Positions 24,667-34,365 are shown, numbered from the stretch's first letter. The stretch is 64,000 nucleotides of DNA from Cellulomonas marina (GCF_900111925.1 NZ_FOKA01000009.1:1-64000); one strand, 5' to 3'. Program-made: numbers and translations. Notes: generated by a model not told the origin, from the letters alone.

Positions 24667-26379
24667 ATGGCGACACGTCCGTACCGACCGGAGGGCCTCC
24701 AGGACGCACTGGCGCCCGAGGAAGTGGCGTCGCCGGCGCTCGGCAACGCCGCGACCTCCAGTGCGCCCTTGGTCGCCGCGACGGATGAGCGCGAGCAGCG
24801 CCCGGACGGGCGGCCGCAGCTGCCCCAGCTGAGCTGGCTGGGCTGGGGCCGGTGGGCCTGGCGCCAGCTGACGAGCATGCGTACGGCCCTGCTGCTGCTG
24901 ATGCTGCTGGCGGTGGCGGCCGTACCCGGGACGATCTTCCCGCAGAACGCCCAGGATCCCGTCGCGGTCGTGGAGTATGTCGACGAGCACCCCACCACTG
25001 GCCCGTGGTTGGACCGTCTGGGGTTCTTCGACGTGTACTCCTCGGTCTGGTTCTCGGCGATCTACCTGCTGCTCAGCACATCGCTGGTCGGCTGCATCGT
25101 GCCGCGCTCACGCGCTCACCTGACGGCGCTGCGCGCCCGGCCTCCGCGCACCCCGCGCCGCTTCGACCGCTTCCCGGCCCACGGTCGCGCCAGGACCGCG
25201 GCCTCGCCGCAGGACGTCGTGGCCCGAGCGCACGCCGATCTGCGCGCCGGATGGCCTCTCCTGCGCTTTGTGCCTCGTCACCGCGTCCAGGTGCTCGACG
25301 AGGGCGCCGGAACCTGGTCGGTCAGCGCCGAGCGCGGCTACCTGCGCGAGAGCGGCAACCTGCTGTTCCACCTGTCACTGGTGGGGCTGCTGGTCGCGGT
25401 CGCCACCGGTCAGATGCTGCACTACCGCGGCCAGGAGCTCGTGATCCAGGGCCGCGGGTTCGCCAACGCCGTGGTCAACTACGACACCTTCGAGCAGGGC
25501 ACGGCGTTCGCGTCCGACAGCCTCGTGCCCTTCACGCTGCGTCTGGACCGGTTCGAATCCCGCTTCGACGAGGAGACGCTGCAGTCGCGCTTCTTCCGCG
25601 CCGACGTCACGGTGACGGAGCCGGGGCAGGCGCCCCAGGCCACGTCGATCACGGTGAACAACCCCATCAAGGCCGGTGGTGCCACCGTCTATCTCATGGG
25701 CAACGGGTACGCCCCGCAGGTCACCGTCCGGGACGCCTCGGGCGAGGTGGCCTTCTCCGGATCAGTGCCGTTCCTGCCCCAAGACGCCGTCTACACCTCG
25801 CGCGGGGTTATCAAGGTCCCGGACGTCTCCGCCGAGCAGGAGCAGTTGGGCCTGGTGGGCTACCTGCTGCCGACGGCCGAGCAGTACGGACCCCAGCTGT
25901 GGCGCTCGGTCCGCCCCGAGCCTCTCGACCCGCTCCTGGTGCTGTCGGTGTGGACGGGGAACCTCGGCCTGGACACCGGTGTCCCGCAGAACGTGTACCA
26001 GCTGGACGAGTCCCGGATGCGGCAGATCCTGGACGGGCAGGGCCGACCGGTGACCCTGTACCTGCGACCCGGGGACAGCGTCGACCTGCCGGACGGGCAA
26101 GGCACCCTGACGTTCGAGGACCTCCCGCGCTTCGCCGCCTTCGACTTGCGGCACGACCCGGCCCTGGGATGGGTCCTGACCTTCGCACTGTCGGCCTTCG
26201 CCGGATTGGGCATCTCTCTGTTCGCCCCCCGGCGACGACTGTGGCTGCGCGCCGGCCCGCATCCGGCCAGCACGGGCACGCTCGTCACTGCCGCGGGACT
26301 GGCGCGCGGCGAGGACATCCACCTGGGCCACGACGTCGAGCGCCTCCTACGCGCTGCCCTCGCCACCCCTGGCAGGTAG
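24667..26379 (+). CDS. resB: ResB-type cytochrome c biogenesis protein
   Basis: The 570-residue protein has three N-terminal helices (WRQLTSMRTALLLLMLLAV, then near 120-140 and 235-255). A large outside domain follows, with the family segment TVNNPIKAGGATVYLMGNGYAP split over two motifs, and then a last helix near 510-530. ResB partners with ResC (CcsA) to attach heme to apocytochrome c in System II. No resC follows here, which is unusual since the two are normally adjacent; a chromosomal copy could serve. It is the last gene of the M23-DUF3105-DUF305 operon. Confidence 0.9.
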   Translation: MATRPYRPEGLQDALAPEEVASPALGNAATSSAPLVAATDEREQRPDGRPQLPQLSWLGWGRWAWRQLTSMRTALLLLMLLAVAAVPGTIFPQNAQDPVAVVEYVDEHPTTGPWLDRLGFFDVYSSVWFSAIYLLLSTSLVGCIVPRSRAHLTALRARPPRTPRRFDRFPAHGRARTAASPQDVVARAHADLRAGWPLLRFVPRHRVQVLDEGAGTWSVSAERGYLRESGNLLFHLSLVGLLVAVATGQMLHYRGQELVIQGRGFANAVVNYDTFEQGTAFASDSLVPFTLRLDRFESRFDEETLQSRFFRADVTVTEPGQAPQATSITVNNPIKAGGATVYLMGNGYAPQVTVRDASGEVAFSGSVPFLPQDAVYTSRGVIKVPDVSAEQEQLGLVGYLLPTAEQYGPQLWRSVRPEPLDPLLVLSVWTGNLGLDTGVPQNVYQLDESRMRQILDGQGRPVTLYLRPGDSVDLPDGQGTLTFEDLPRFAAFDLRHDPALGWVLTFALSAFAGLGISLFAPRRRLWLRAGPHPASTGTLVTAAGLARGEDIHLGHDVERLLRAALATPGR

Positions 26380-26448
26380 GGGGTCGCCGCCAGCCCTTGC
26401 CGACCGATCCTTCACCTCGGTGGGACGGCTGACGATCTGTCCGGTGCT

Positions 26449-29184
26449 ATGGAGACGACCACCGCGCCCCTGACTCCTGCCGTCCTGCAGGGGCCGCATG
26501 CAGCACGTGGGCCTCGTGGGCACCGGCTACGTCGGGGACTGGGTCCGGTCGTGGTGGTCGGCGTGCTCGGGGTAGCCCTCCTGCAGCTGGATCGCACTCT
26601 CGAGGGGTACCGGTGGTCGCAGCTGCCCAGCGACGTCGCAGCGATCGGCGCCCCAGCCCTGGTGCTGGCTACCGTGGCGACGGTGGTCTCGTACGTCGCG
26701 ATGACCGGATACGACGCCCTTGCGCTGCGGTACGTCGAGCACCCGCTGCGGTACCGGCGGTACGCGGCGGCCTCGTTCGTGGCCACCGCCGTCGCCAACT
26801 CGACGGGAGCATCGGCGGTCGTCGGTGCCGTGCTGCGTGCCCGCGTCTACGCCGCGTGGCAGGTCCCTGCCGCCGTGATCGCCCGCCTCGTGGGGTTCAA
26901 CGCGGTGACCCTGGCGCTGGGCTTAGCAGCGCTGTCCGCCCTCGGCATGATCTCCGCACCCGGACGGGTCGGGGAAGCGCTCCGCGTGAGCCCGTCGCTG
27001 GTCGGCGCCGGCGGCGCCTCGCTGACGGTGGCCCTCATCGGCTACGTGGCGTGGGCACGCCGCGGCGGGCGACCCCTGCGCTGGCAGGACGTGCGGATCA
27101 ACCGGCCGGCGCGCCCGCTCGCCGTGGCCCAGGTGCTGCTCTCGACGCTCGAGATCGCGACCATGGCGGCGGCACTGTGGTTCTTGCTGCCGGTCGGCTC
27201 GCAGGTCCCGTTCCTCCCCTTCGCCGCCGCCTTCGCCATCGCCACGCTCCTGGGTTTGCTCAGCAGCGTGCCGGGCGGTGTCGGCGTCTTCGAAGCCGTC
27301 CTGCTCGTCCTGCTGGCAACGTCTGTGGACCCGCTTGTCCTGGCGCCGGCACTGGTGGCCTTCCGGCTCATCTACTACGCGGTGCCGCTGCTGCTGGGCG
27401 CCGCCGTGCTCGCCGTCCTCGAGGCACGGCGCGGACACGCCGGGCGCTCCCGACGCCCGCGGGTCGACCTCGCGCAGCACCTGTGTGTCTGGGCGCCGAG
27501 AGTCCTCGCCGTCGCGGTGGCAGGTGCGGGTGCGGTCCTTGTGGTGACCGGTGACCTCGCCGGCCTGGCGCACCGGCTGACCGTTCCGCGGCCGGGGGTT
27601 GGCCTGCTCGGGGTGGGTCTTGTGCTGCTCGCCCTGGGTCTGCGTCGACGCCTGCGGGAGGCGTGGCTAGGCACCCTGCTGGTGCTTGTGCTGATGACCG
27701 CCCTGTGCCTGGTCCTGCAGGCCCCGATCACGGGCCTGGTGTCGCTGGGCCTGCTCGGCGCTTTGGCGGCGGCGGCCCGGGTCTTCGATCGGCGCAGCCA
27801 CGTCTTCACCCACTCGCGAGGCTGGACCTGGTCCGCCGTGGCCACGGGTGCCGCCGCGACAGCGATGTCCTGGTTCGCCTGGCACACCTCCTCGACCCAG
27901 GACGAGGGCTCGGGGTTTGCGATCGTCCTCGACGGCGCGCATCCCGTGTCCGTCCGCCTCGCCGCGGCCGTCGGGCTTGCCGGTGTCCTCGTGGCGGGCG
28001 CGCGTCTGCTCGCCCCCGTGGTGCCCGGCCCTGCCACGGGTGGCCCTGACGACCTAGCCCGCGCCGAGGACGTCATCGCCCGCTTCGGCAAAGCTTCCGC
28101 TCACCTGGCCTTCACCGGTGACAAGCGTCTGCTGTTCAGCGCCAGGGGCGACGCGTTCCTCATGTACCAGGTGCAGGGCCGCAGCTGGGTCACCATGGGC
28201 GACCCCGTCGGCGACCCCACCCAGTTCCAGGAGCTGTTGACCGCCTTCGTCCAGCAGGCCGAGAGGCACGACGGGCGACCGGTGCTGTACGCCGTCGGCG
28301 ACTCCTTGGCTCCCCTTTACCGCGAGCTCGGCCTCGGCCTGAGCAAGCTCGGCGAGGAAGCCCTCATCGACCTGCGGTCATTCGGCCTGGCGGGCCGCGA
28401 CCGCGTGAAGATGCGGCGCTGGCGCAGCATCAACGAGCGCGCCGGGTGCAGCGTCCAGATCCTTGCGCCCGAGGCCGTCCGCCCCCTGCTGCCCGAGCTG
28501 CGAGCCGTCTCCAACCAGTGGCTGGCCGGACGCCGCGCGTCGGAGAAGCGGTTCTCGCTCGGCCCGTTCGAGGACGACTACGTGATGCGGTTCCCCCTAG
28601 CCGTTGTGCGGCGCGAGGGCCGGGTCATCGCCTTCGCCACGTTGTGGGTGGGGCACGGTGAGGGCGAGGTTGCGATCGATCTCATGCGCCAGGTGCGCAC
28701 GGAGGTGCCCAACGTCATGAACTACCTGTTCCTGGAGGTCATGCTCTGGGCGAAGGAGCGCGGGTACTCGACCTTCAGCCTCGGCATGGCGCCGCTGTCG
28801 GGGCTGCGCACCGACGCGACGGCACCGGTGTGGGATCGCATCGGCAGGCGCGTCTTTGCTCATGGCGACGCCTTTTACAACTTTCGCGGCGTGCGGCACT
28901 TCAAGGAGTGCTTTCACCCGCGGTGGGAGGAGCGTCACGTCGCCGCCCGGCCAGGGCCGGCCTTCCCCAAGACGATGCTCGACGTCGCGACCCTCATCGG
29001 CGGCGGGGTCGGTGGCATGTCCGCGGGGCTGCGCACCATCGACGCCGAGGCGGCTCGCCAGCTGTGGCACTCGGCCTCGGCTCAGGCACGCCGGCGGGCC
29101 TGGGCACCACGAGCGGGAACGATGTCCACGGCGGTTCCCGCCCCTCGCGCCGAGGCGGACGTGCCCGCGGACCAACCGGCGTGA
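26449..29184 (+). CDS. mprF: MprF-like aminoacyl-phosphatidylglycerol synthase/flippase
   Basis: The 911-residue protein has an N-terminal flippase part of about 14 helices, with the family motif LLSSVPGGVGVFEA near 270. The C-terminal DUF2156/GNAT-like synthase is at about 540-880 (FTGDKRLLFSARGDAFLMYQ, WVTMGDPVGDP, PNVMNYLFLEVMLWAKERG). MprF moves an amino acid, often lysine or alanine, from tRNA to phosphatidylglycerol and flips the product outward, making the surface less negative. That would repel cationic metals and peptides. Its stop overlaps the esterase start by four bases. Confidence 0.9.
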   Translation: METTTAPLTPAVLQGPHAARGPRGHRLRRGLGPVVVVGVLGVALLQLDRTLEGYRWSQLPSDVAAIGAPALVLATVATVVSYVAMTGYDALALRYVEHPLRYRRYAAASFVATAVANSTGASAVVGAVLRARVYAAWQVPAAVIARLVGFNAVTLALGLAALSALGMISAPGRVGEALRVSPSLVGAGGASLTVALIGYVAWARRGGRPLRWQDVRINRPARPLAVAQVLLSTLEIATMAAALWFLLPVGSQVPFLPFAAAFAIATLLGLLSSVPGGVGVFEAVLLVLLATSVDPLVLAPALVAFRLIYYAVPLLLGAAVLAVLEARRGHAGRSRRPRVDLAQHLCVWAPRVLAVAVAGAGAVLVVTGDLAGLAHRLTVPRPGVGLLGVGLVLLALGLRRRLREAWLGTLLVLVLMTALCLVLQAPITGLVSLGLLGALAAAARVFDRRSHVFTHSRGWTWSAVATGAAATAMSWFAWHTSSTQDEGSGFAIVLDGAHPVSVRLAAAVGLAGVLVAGARLLAPVVPGPATGGPDDLARAEDVIARFGKASAHLAFTGDKRLLFSARGDAFLMYQVQGRSWVTMGDPVGDPTQFQELLTAFVQQAERHDGRPVLYAVGDSLAPLYRELGLGLSKLGEEALIDLRSFGLAGRDRVKMRRWRSINERAGCSVQILAPEAVRPLLPELRAVSNQWLAGRRASEKRFSLGPFEDDYVMRFPLAVVRREGRVIAFATLWVGHGEGEVAIDLMRQVRTEVPNVMNYLFLEVMLWAKERGYSTFSLGMAPLSGLRTDATAPVWDRIGRRVFAHGDAFYNFRGVRHFKECFHPRWEERHVAARPGPAFPKTMLDVATLIGGGVGGMSAGLRTIDAEAARQLWHSASAQARRRAWAPRAGTMSTAVPAPRAEADVPADQPA

Positions 29185-30113
29185 CGCACGCGCGGCGGAC
29201 GTCCGACGCGGCGGACCGCGTCGGGATCCGCGTCGGGTCCCTCAATCGGACGCTGGTCGTCGTCGGGTCGCGCGAGGGACCGCCGGGGCGAGACCTGGTG
29301 CTCGCCCTGCACGGGTCGGGCCAGAGCGGCTCCGGTCTGCGTCGCGTCACGGGGGCGGCGCTCGAGGTACTCGCCACCCGCGACGGCGCGGTCCTCGCCT
29401 ACCTCGACGGCTACCGGGGGAACTGGAACGACGCGCGGCGTCACAACCGGTTCCCGGCACGTCGTCGTGATGTGGACGACGTGGCCTTCGTGCGCGCCGT
29501 GGTCGACCTGCTGACGTTCACGCACCACATCGATCCTCGCCGCGTGCATGCCGTCGGATACTCCAACGGCGGTCTGATGGCGCTGCGCCTGCTCCACGAG
29601 GGAGAGTCCCCGCTCGCCGGTGCTGCCGTCGTGGCCATGACCATGCCCGTGCCGCAGGACTTCCTGCTACCCGCCGGCCCTGCGACCCGACCGGTCCCGG
29701 TGCTGCTGCTGCACGGCACGGCGGACCGCGTCGTGCCCTACGGCGGCGGCCGTGTGCCGTGGTGGGTGCGAGTGGTCTTCCAGGTCGACGGCACCGCTTT
29801 GTCGGCCCCGGCTACGGCTGCCTACCTGGCTCGCCGCAACGGCATCCTCGCCACGCCCGTCCTCACTCCACCGGATCTATTGGCAGCACCGAAGCAGGGG
29901 CGGTGGGCGGCGACCCGGGGTACGCACGTGGAGCACCTGACGTACGCCCAGGACGGGCTGCCGCCGGTCGTGCTGGTCACGGTCCACCGCGGCGGGCACA
30001 CGATCCCCGGGCCCCGACGCGCACCTGCGCGTCTCGGGCGCACGGCCGCCGTGCCGACCGCGGACCTGGTTGCACGGCTGCTCGGCGTCGGCGCACCTTC
30101 GTGCCGGACGTGA
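29181..30113 (+). CDS. Alpha/beta-hydrolase of the PHB depolymerase/LpqC type
   Basis: The 310-residue protein begins with a GTG overlapping the mprF stop (GTGA). It has the oxyanion region LVLALHGSGQSG, the nucleophile elbow VGYSNGGLMALRL (GxSxG with Ser in GYSNG) and the acid region LLLHGTADRVVPYGG. HRGGHTIPGP supplies the histidine. The family includes feruloyl esterases and polyhydroxyalkanoate depolymerases, but no signal peptide is visible. Coupling to mprF suggests it could deacylate aminoacyl-phosphatidylglycerol, as an enzyme coupled to an MprF homologue does in Pseudomonas; that is an inference. Confidence 0.8.
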   Translation: MTHARRTSDAADRVGIRVGSLNRTLVVVGSREGPPGRDLVLALHGSGQSGSGLRRVTGAALEVLATRDGAVLAYLDGYRGNWNDARRHNRFPARRRDVDDVAFVRAVVDLLTFTHHIDPRRVHAVGYSNGGLMALRLLHEGESPLAGAAVVAMTMPVPQDFLLPAGPATRPVPVLLLHGTADRVVPYGGGRVPWWVRVVFQVDGTALSAPATAAYLARRNGILATPVLTPPDLLAAPKQGRWAATRGTHVEHLTYAQDGLPPVVLVTVHRGGHTIPGPRRAPARLGRTAAVPTADLVARLLGVGAPSCRT

Positions 30114-30147
30114 CAGCCCCGGCCCCCATTGCGGAGGACCGGGGCTG
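30114..30147. terminator. Bidirectional terminator
   Basis: CAGCCCCGG at 30114-30122 pairs with CCGGGGCTG at 30139-30147. It lies directly after the esterase stop and before the end of the convergent phoA gene, where a shared terminator is expected. Confidence 0.75.
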
Positions 30148-30165
30148 TTGCCACGTGGGTTCTCG

Positions 30166-31569
30166 TCAGCTGGCCGGCTGCAGACGCAGCGCGTTGCGCA
30201 TGGTGAAGTACAGGTCGGTCTGGTCGGTCAGGCCGAGCACGTTGGTCGCGCGGGGGCCGAAGGCGGCGATGCGGACCTGGGCGCCGGTGTGGGCCTGGGA
30301 GTCGCCCTCCTCGGCGGTGCCGTAGGCGATCGTCATGGGCGCACCGTCCGCCGTCAGGAGCGTGCGCGTCAGACCGGGGGTGGTGCTGCCCGGGTAGACG
30401 ATCTGGCTGGAGTGGGCGTGGTCGGCGGTGACGACGACGAGGGTGTCGCCGGCGGTCTTGGCGTACTCGAGCGCGACCTGCACGGCCTCGTCGAGGTCGA
30501 CCGTCTCACCGATCTGGCCGCAGGGGTTGGCGGCGTGGTCCTGCTTGTCGATGGAGGCGCCCTCGACCTGCAGGAAGAAGCCCTTGTCGTTCTCGAGCAG
30601 GTCGATCGCCTTGGTCGTCATCTCGGCCAGGGTGGGCGCGGTGCCGTACTCGGGGTTCTCGGTGCAGGTGACCGGCTCCTCGGCGCCGCCCGTGACGGTG
30701 GCCAGGGGGCCCTGCCAGCGCACGGGCAGGTTGCCGTCGGCGAACAGACCGAGGACGGGGGCGTCGTCGTCAGCGCTGGTCAGCGCCTCGAACTGCGTCT
30801 GGTCGCCGACCAGCTGGTAGCCGCGGGCGTCGGCCTGCTCGAACAGCGTCTGGCCGGCCCAGTCGCCGGCCTTGGCGACCTCCTGGAAGGAGGTCGCGCC
30901 GCCGCCGAAGGTGACGTCGGCGCGGGTGTCGAGCAGCTGCTCGGAGATGGACCCCAGGCCGCCGTTCTCCAGCGCGTTCTCCGGGCAGTTCGTCGAGGTG
31001 CGCTCGGGGCCGTAGCAGCTGCGCAGCGAGACGTGGGAGACCTGGACGGCCGGGGTGGCGTCCTGGATCTCCGAGGTCGAGACGTTGCCGGTCTTGAGGC
31101 CGTTCGCCTTCGCGAGCTGCAGGATCGTCTGCTGCGGCTGGCCCTCCAGGTCCACGGAGACGGCGTTGTTGTAGGTCTTGGTCCCCGTGGCCCAGGCCGA
31201 GCCGGTGGCGGCCGAGTCCGGGACGTAGTCGGGCAGCCCGGTCTCGCGGTCCAGGGAGTACGTCGTGTACTGACCAGTGAAGGGCAGGGCATCGATGCCC
31301 GCGAACTCCCCAGCGGCGCCCTTGGCATAGTTGCGTGCGACCGTGATCTCGGAGTCACCCATGCCGTCGCCGACGAGCAGGATCACGTTCTTGGCGTACT
31401 TGCCGGAGATCTGCGCGCGGACCTCCTGCGTGTTGTCGGCGGTGGTGGTGCGGCGCGCGTCGCCGTTCCCGCTCAGTCCGCCGACCGCCGCCCAGGCGCC
31501 GGCCCCGCCGATGACCATCGACCCTGCGACGGCCGCGACCAACACCGGGCTGGTGACTCGCTTGCTCAT
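30166..31569 (-). CDS. phoA: Secreted alkaline phosphatase
   Basis: The 467-residue protein has an N-terminal signal segment ([16 protein letters not shown], cleavage likely near AWAA). The core metal motif VGDGMGD is at 66-72, and the phosphoserine nucleophile motif [12 protein letters not shown] has Ser119. Further metal ligands are seen in [10 protein letters not shown] and TADHAHS. It cleaves phosphate monoesters outside the cell using zinc and magnesium. The start was set at the ATG at 31569. A direct-repeat PhoP-like site lies upstream. Placement next to a zinc operon is notable because the enzyme needs zinc. Confidence 0.95.
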   Translation of the reverse strand: MSKRVTSPVLVAAVAGSMVIGGAGAWAAVGGLSGNGDARRTTTADNTQEVRAQISGKYAKNVILLVGDGMGDSEITVARNYAKGAAGEFAGIDALPFTGQYTTYSLDRETGLPDYVPDSAATGSAWATGTKTYNNAVSVDLEGQPQQTILQLAKANGLKTGNVSTSEIQDATPAVQVSHVSLRSCYGPERTSTNCPENALENGGLGSISEQLLDTRADVTFGGGATSFQEVAKAGDWAGQTLFEQADARGYQLVGDQTQFEALTSADDDAPVLGLFADGNLPVRWQGPLATVTGGAEEPVTCTENPEYGTAPTLAEMTTKAIDLLENDKGFFLQVEGASIDKQDHAANPCGQIGETVDLDEAVQVALEYAKTAGDTLVVVTADHAHSSQIVYPGSTTPGLTRTLLTADGAPMTIAYGTAEEGDSQAHTGAQVRIAAFGPRATNVLGLTDQTDLYFTMRNALRLQPAS

Positions 31570-31652
31570 GGCTCTCCTCGTGACGTGTCCGTCCTGCGGC
31601 GAAATGCCGAGACTGATCACATCCCGTCCGAACGAGGAGCGGGCCACCACGA

Positions 31653-31681
31653 GGTGACCGTCGAGCAAGGAGCGGGTGAAC
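31653..31681 (-). promoter_or_regulatory. Possible Pho box upstream of phoA
   Basis: On the phoA strand GTTCACC and GGTCACC occur 22 bases apart (two 11-base steps), matching the actinobacterial PhoP direct-repeat core G(T/G)TCACC. The middle unit is degenerate. The site is about 85-110 bases before the phoA start, a usual position. Confidence 0.45.
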
Positions 31682-31735
31682 GACCGCCGCTGCGGGAACC
31701 GCCCACGTGCTGTGCGCGTTGTGCCCCGCTCTCGA

Positions 31736-32656
31736 TCATGCGTGAGGGGCGGGTTCGTGGTCGCGGTGCCCGGCCGGCTCCAGCTGGAACGTGCAGTGGG
31801 CGGTGTCGAAGTGCTCGCCCAGGCACTGCCCGAGCGCGTCCAGGACCTGTCCGCTGCGGTCCTGGGCCAGGCACTCGGCATCGACCGTCACGTGCGCAGA
31901 CAGCGCGGGCACGCCGCTCGTGATGGTCCAGGCGTGCAGATCGTGCACGTCGAGCACGCCCGGCACCTCGCTCATGTGCTCGCGCACCCTGTCCAGATCA
32001 ATGCCGCGAGGAGTGGCCTCGAGCAGGACGTCCAGCACCTCGCGCAGCAAAGACCACGCCCGCGGCAGGATCAGGACGCCGATGGCGATGGAGGCGATGG
32101 CATCGGCGCGCACGTAGCCGGTGGTGGCGATGACGATGCCGGCGATGATCACCGCCACGGAGCCGAGCAGATCGCCCATTACCTCCAAGTAGGCGCCGCG
32201 CACGTTCAGGCTCTGCCCCTGCCCACCACGCAGCAGCAGCAAGGAGACCAGGTTGGCGGCGGCGCCAACGACCGCGACAAGCAGCATCACCCCGGTGGAG
32301 ACCTCGGGCGGGTCGTTCCACCGCTGCAACGCCTCCACGATGACCCAGATCGCCAGCACGGCCAGCAGGACCGCGTTGGCCAGCGCAGCCAGGATCTCGG
32401 CGCGCATCAATCCGAAGGTGCGAGCGGTGGTGGCCGGGCGCGCCGCCAGTGACGCCGCGACGAGAGCGATCGCCACACCGCTGGCGTCGGTGAACATATG
32501 CCCGGCATCGGCCAGCAATGCCAGGGACCCCGAGGCCAGCCCGCCGACGACCTGGATCCCGACGATCGACAAGGTGATGACGAGCACGGCGAGCATCCGA
32601 CGTCGATGCTGACCGGTGGCCGTGGCGGCCGCGCCATGGTTGTGTCCGGCGCTCAT
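31736..32656 (-). CDS. CDF zinc/cadmium exporter (CzcD/ZitB-like)
   Basis: The 306-residue protein has six helices and the CDF metal sites [14 protein letters not shown] (helix 2, HxxxD) and [10 protein letters not shown] (helix 5). A C-terminal cytoplasmic domain contains [12 protein letters not shown]. Histidines at the N-terminus (AGHNHGAA) and C-terminus ([11 protein letters not shown]) fit divalent metal binding. It exchanges zinc or cadmium for protons. It is the last gene of arsR-cdf-icmt-cdf, overlapping the ICMT-like gene by four bases. Confidence 0.92.
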   Translation of the reverse strand: MSAGHNHGAAATATGQHRRRMLAVLVITLSIVGIQVVGGLASGSLALLADAGHMFTDASGVAIALVAASLAARPATTARTFGLMRAEILAALANAVLLAVLAIWVIVEALQRWNDPPEVSTGVMLLVAVVGAAANLVSLLLLRGGQGQSLNVRGAYLEVMGDLLGSVAVIIAGIVIATTGYVRADAIASIAIGVLILPRAWSLLREVLDVLLEATPRGIDLDRVREHMSEVPGVLDVHDLHAWTITSGVPALSAHVTVDAECLAQDRSGQVLDALGQCLGEHFDTAHCTFQLEPAGHRDHEPAPHA

Positions 32657-33321
32657 GGCACGTCTCCTCCTGTGAACGACGCGGTCGCCGAGTCAGTTCC
32701 CGCTCGGGGATACCGACCCAGACCGGGGACGAAGCGGCCCACGGTGCCGGCGTACCGGAGGTAGGTCGCACCGTGGACCGCACGCAGGTAGGGCTCCTCG
32801 ACGCACCGCACCTGCAGCTGGACCGCCAGTACGAGGGCCACCAGCGCCGCGACGGTCAGGACCGTCGGGATCACCAGCGCGATCCCGGCCAGGGCGACGA
32901 CCATCGCGCTGAAGACCGGGTTGCGCACCCGCGAGAACCACCCGTCGGTGACCAACGCGGTCCGTTCGGAAAGGTCGACCCCTATCCGCCAAGACGACCC
33001 CAGCGCGCCCTGCGCTGCCAGCACCAGGACGAAGCCCACCAGTGCCAGCAAGGCGCCCACGACGACGCGAACAACAGTGGTCGACTCACGAGCGGGCAGC
33101 ACTCCTGCCGCAGCCAGAGCGGGACCGAGTGCTCCGGCAACGAGCGCCACCACGAACAGCACCCCGCCCCACCAGCCCGCCGAACCGGCCGGCCCGCTGA
33201 TGCCGCGGAAGCCGGCGCTGCCGGTCCGTCGACGGTGCACGTAGCTGCGCCAGCCGAAGGTTGCGGCGCACCCGATGGCGTAGAGCACCAGGGCGACCAG
33301 GCCTGCACGGTCAGTCGTCAT
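32653..33321 (-). CDS. Isoprenylcysteine methyltransferase-like membrane protein
   Basis: The 222-residue protein has about five helices. The C-terminal ICMT/PEMT signature includes LVTDGWFSRVRNPVFSAMV and later EEPYLRAVHGATYLRYA, the segment that binds S-adenosylmethionine. Bacterial members methylate unknown small or lipid substrates and are common beside CDF exporters. It overlaps the CDF genes on both sides (11 bases with the upstream one, 4 with the downstream one), so all are made together. The link to metal transport is unexplained. Confidence 0.85.
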   Translation of the reverse strand: MTTDRAGLVALVLYAIGCAATFGWRSYVHRRRTGSAGFRGISGPAGSAGWWGGVLFVVALVAGALGPALAAAGVLPARESTTVVRVVVGALLALVGFVLVLAAQGALGSSWRIGVDLSERTALVTDGWFSRVRNPVFSAMVVALAGIALVIPTVLTVAALVALVLAVQLQVRCVEEPYLRAVHGATYLRYAGTVGRFVPGLGRYPRAGTDSATASFTGGDVP

Positions 33322-33961
33322 CGTCGTCCTCCACCAGCTCGCCCTCCCAGGCCTCCTTGCCCTCGTGGACGGCGAAGGCGGCGATGACGAAGCCGGCGAC
33401 GGGGTCCAGCCAGGCGGCGCCTGTCAGCGCGTACAGACCAACCCCGGCCAGCGTCGAGATCGACAGCAGCACGCAGATCCGCGTCTCGGCGGCGTCGGCC
33501 AGGATCAGGTTGTCGCCGAGCGCGCGCCCGACACGGGTCTTGGCCGCAGCCAGCACCGGCATCACGACGATGGAGGTGGCCAGGAGGACCAGCGCGACCG
33601 GAGAGGTGTCCGGCTCCTCGCTGCCGAGGAGTGCACGAATGCCTTCGACGGTGACGTAGCCGGCGAGCAGGAAGAACGTGACGGCGACGGCCCGCAGCAC
33701 GCGCCGCTCTTTCGCTTCGTCGGCGTGCCCGTGACGCAGCCGAGCGGCGAGGCGCAACCCGACCAGGACGGCGGCGATCGACTCGATGCCGGAGTCGATA
33801 CCGAAGCCGATGACGGACACCAGCCCGGCCAGGACCCCGACGGTGATCGCGACAGCGCCCTCCAGGACGTTGTAGGCAACCGTGAACTGCGCCAGTCGCA
33901 GTCCTCGCCGGGTGAGGGCTTCGGTCTGAACGGCGGTCAGCGACGACGCAGGTCCGCTCAC
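33311..33961 (-). CDS. Short CDF-like cation transporter
   Basis: The 216-residue protein starts at a GTG overlapping the ArsR stop. Helices include FTVAYNVLEGAVAITVGVLAG and the CDF metal motif GFGIDSGIESIAAVLVGLRL. A later helix carries NLILADAAETRICVLLS. It lacks the cytoplasmic C-terminal domain and ends in an acidic tail (VEDDDDD). Such short CDF proteins are frequent directly after CmtR/ArsR-type sensors. It probably exports zinc or cadmium together with the second CDF protein. Confidence 0.88.
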   Translation of the reverse strand: MSGPASSLTAVQTEALTRRGLRLAQFTVAYNVLEGAVAITVGVLAGLVSVIGFGIDSGIESIAAVLVGLRLAARLRHGHADEAKERRVLRAVAVTFFLLAGYVTVEGIRALLGSEEPDTSPVALVLLATSIVVMPVLAAAKTRVGRALGDNLILADAAETRICVLLSISTLAGVGLYALTGAAWLDPVAGFVIAAFAVHEGKEAWEGELVEDDDDD

Positions 33962-34356
33962 CGCTGCCGCCCCTCGACCGAAGCCGCGCCGTACGTAGGG
34001 CACAGCGCGACCGCGTCCCCGGTCACCGCCAACAACTCCTCGGCGGCACCGAGCAGGTTCAGGACCTGCTCGGGGTGGTTCAACGAGAACAACGAAGCTC
34101 GCCCCTGGGGTCGAGAGCTGACCAGGCCGCAATCGCGCAAGCAGGCGAGGTGCTTCGAGACCGTGCTCTGCGCCAGTTCGAGGTGCGCCGTGAGGTCCAC
34201 CACCCGGTGCTCCCCCAGCGCGAGGTGCCGGACGATCACCAGCCGGGAAGGGTCCGAGAACCCGTGGAACAAGCAGGCTGCAGCCGTCAGCGCCGCCGCT
34301 TCGACCTCGCCACTCACGTCGTTCGTACTCGCCCGGACCCCTGTTAGCATCGCCAC
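33958..34356 (-). CDS. ArsR/SmtB-family metal sensor
   Basis: The 132-residue winged-helix protein has FHGFSDPSRLVIVRHLALGE and the recognition helix ELAQSTVSKHLACLRDCGLVSS in two adjoining pieces. A single Cys lies in the recognition region (HLACLRDCGLV) and another near the C-terminus (ALCPTYGAA). This resembles CmtR-like cadmium/lead sensors, which use cysteines of the DNA-binding helix and the tail. It would repress its own operon and release it when metal binds. A dyad just upstream overlaps its start. Confidence 0.9.
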   Translation of the reverse strand: MAMLTGVRASTNDVSGEVEAAALTAAACLFHGFSDPSRLVIVRHLALGEHRVVDLTAHLELAQSTVSKHLACLRDCGLVSSRPQGRASLFSLNHPEQVLNLLGAAEELLAVTGDAVALCPTYGAASVEGRQR

Positions 34357-34365
34357 GAGACGATG
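34348..34365. promoter_or_regulatory. Dyad at the ArsR operon start
   Basis: CATCG (34348-34352) and CGATG (34361-34365) form an inverted repeat with an 8-base spacer, overlapping the first codons of the ArsR-type gene. It is a plausible autoregulatory operator; the match is short. Confidence 0.35.
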
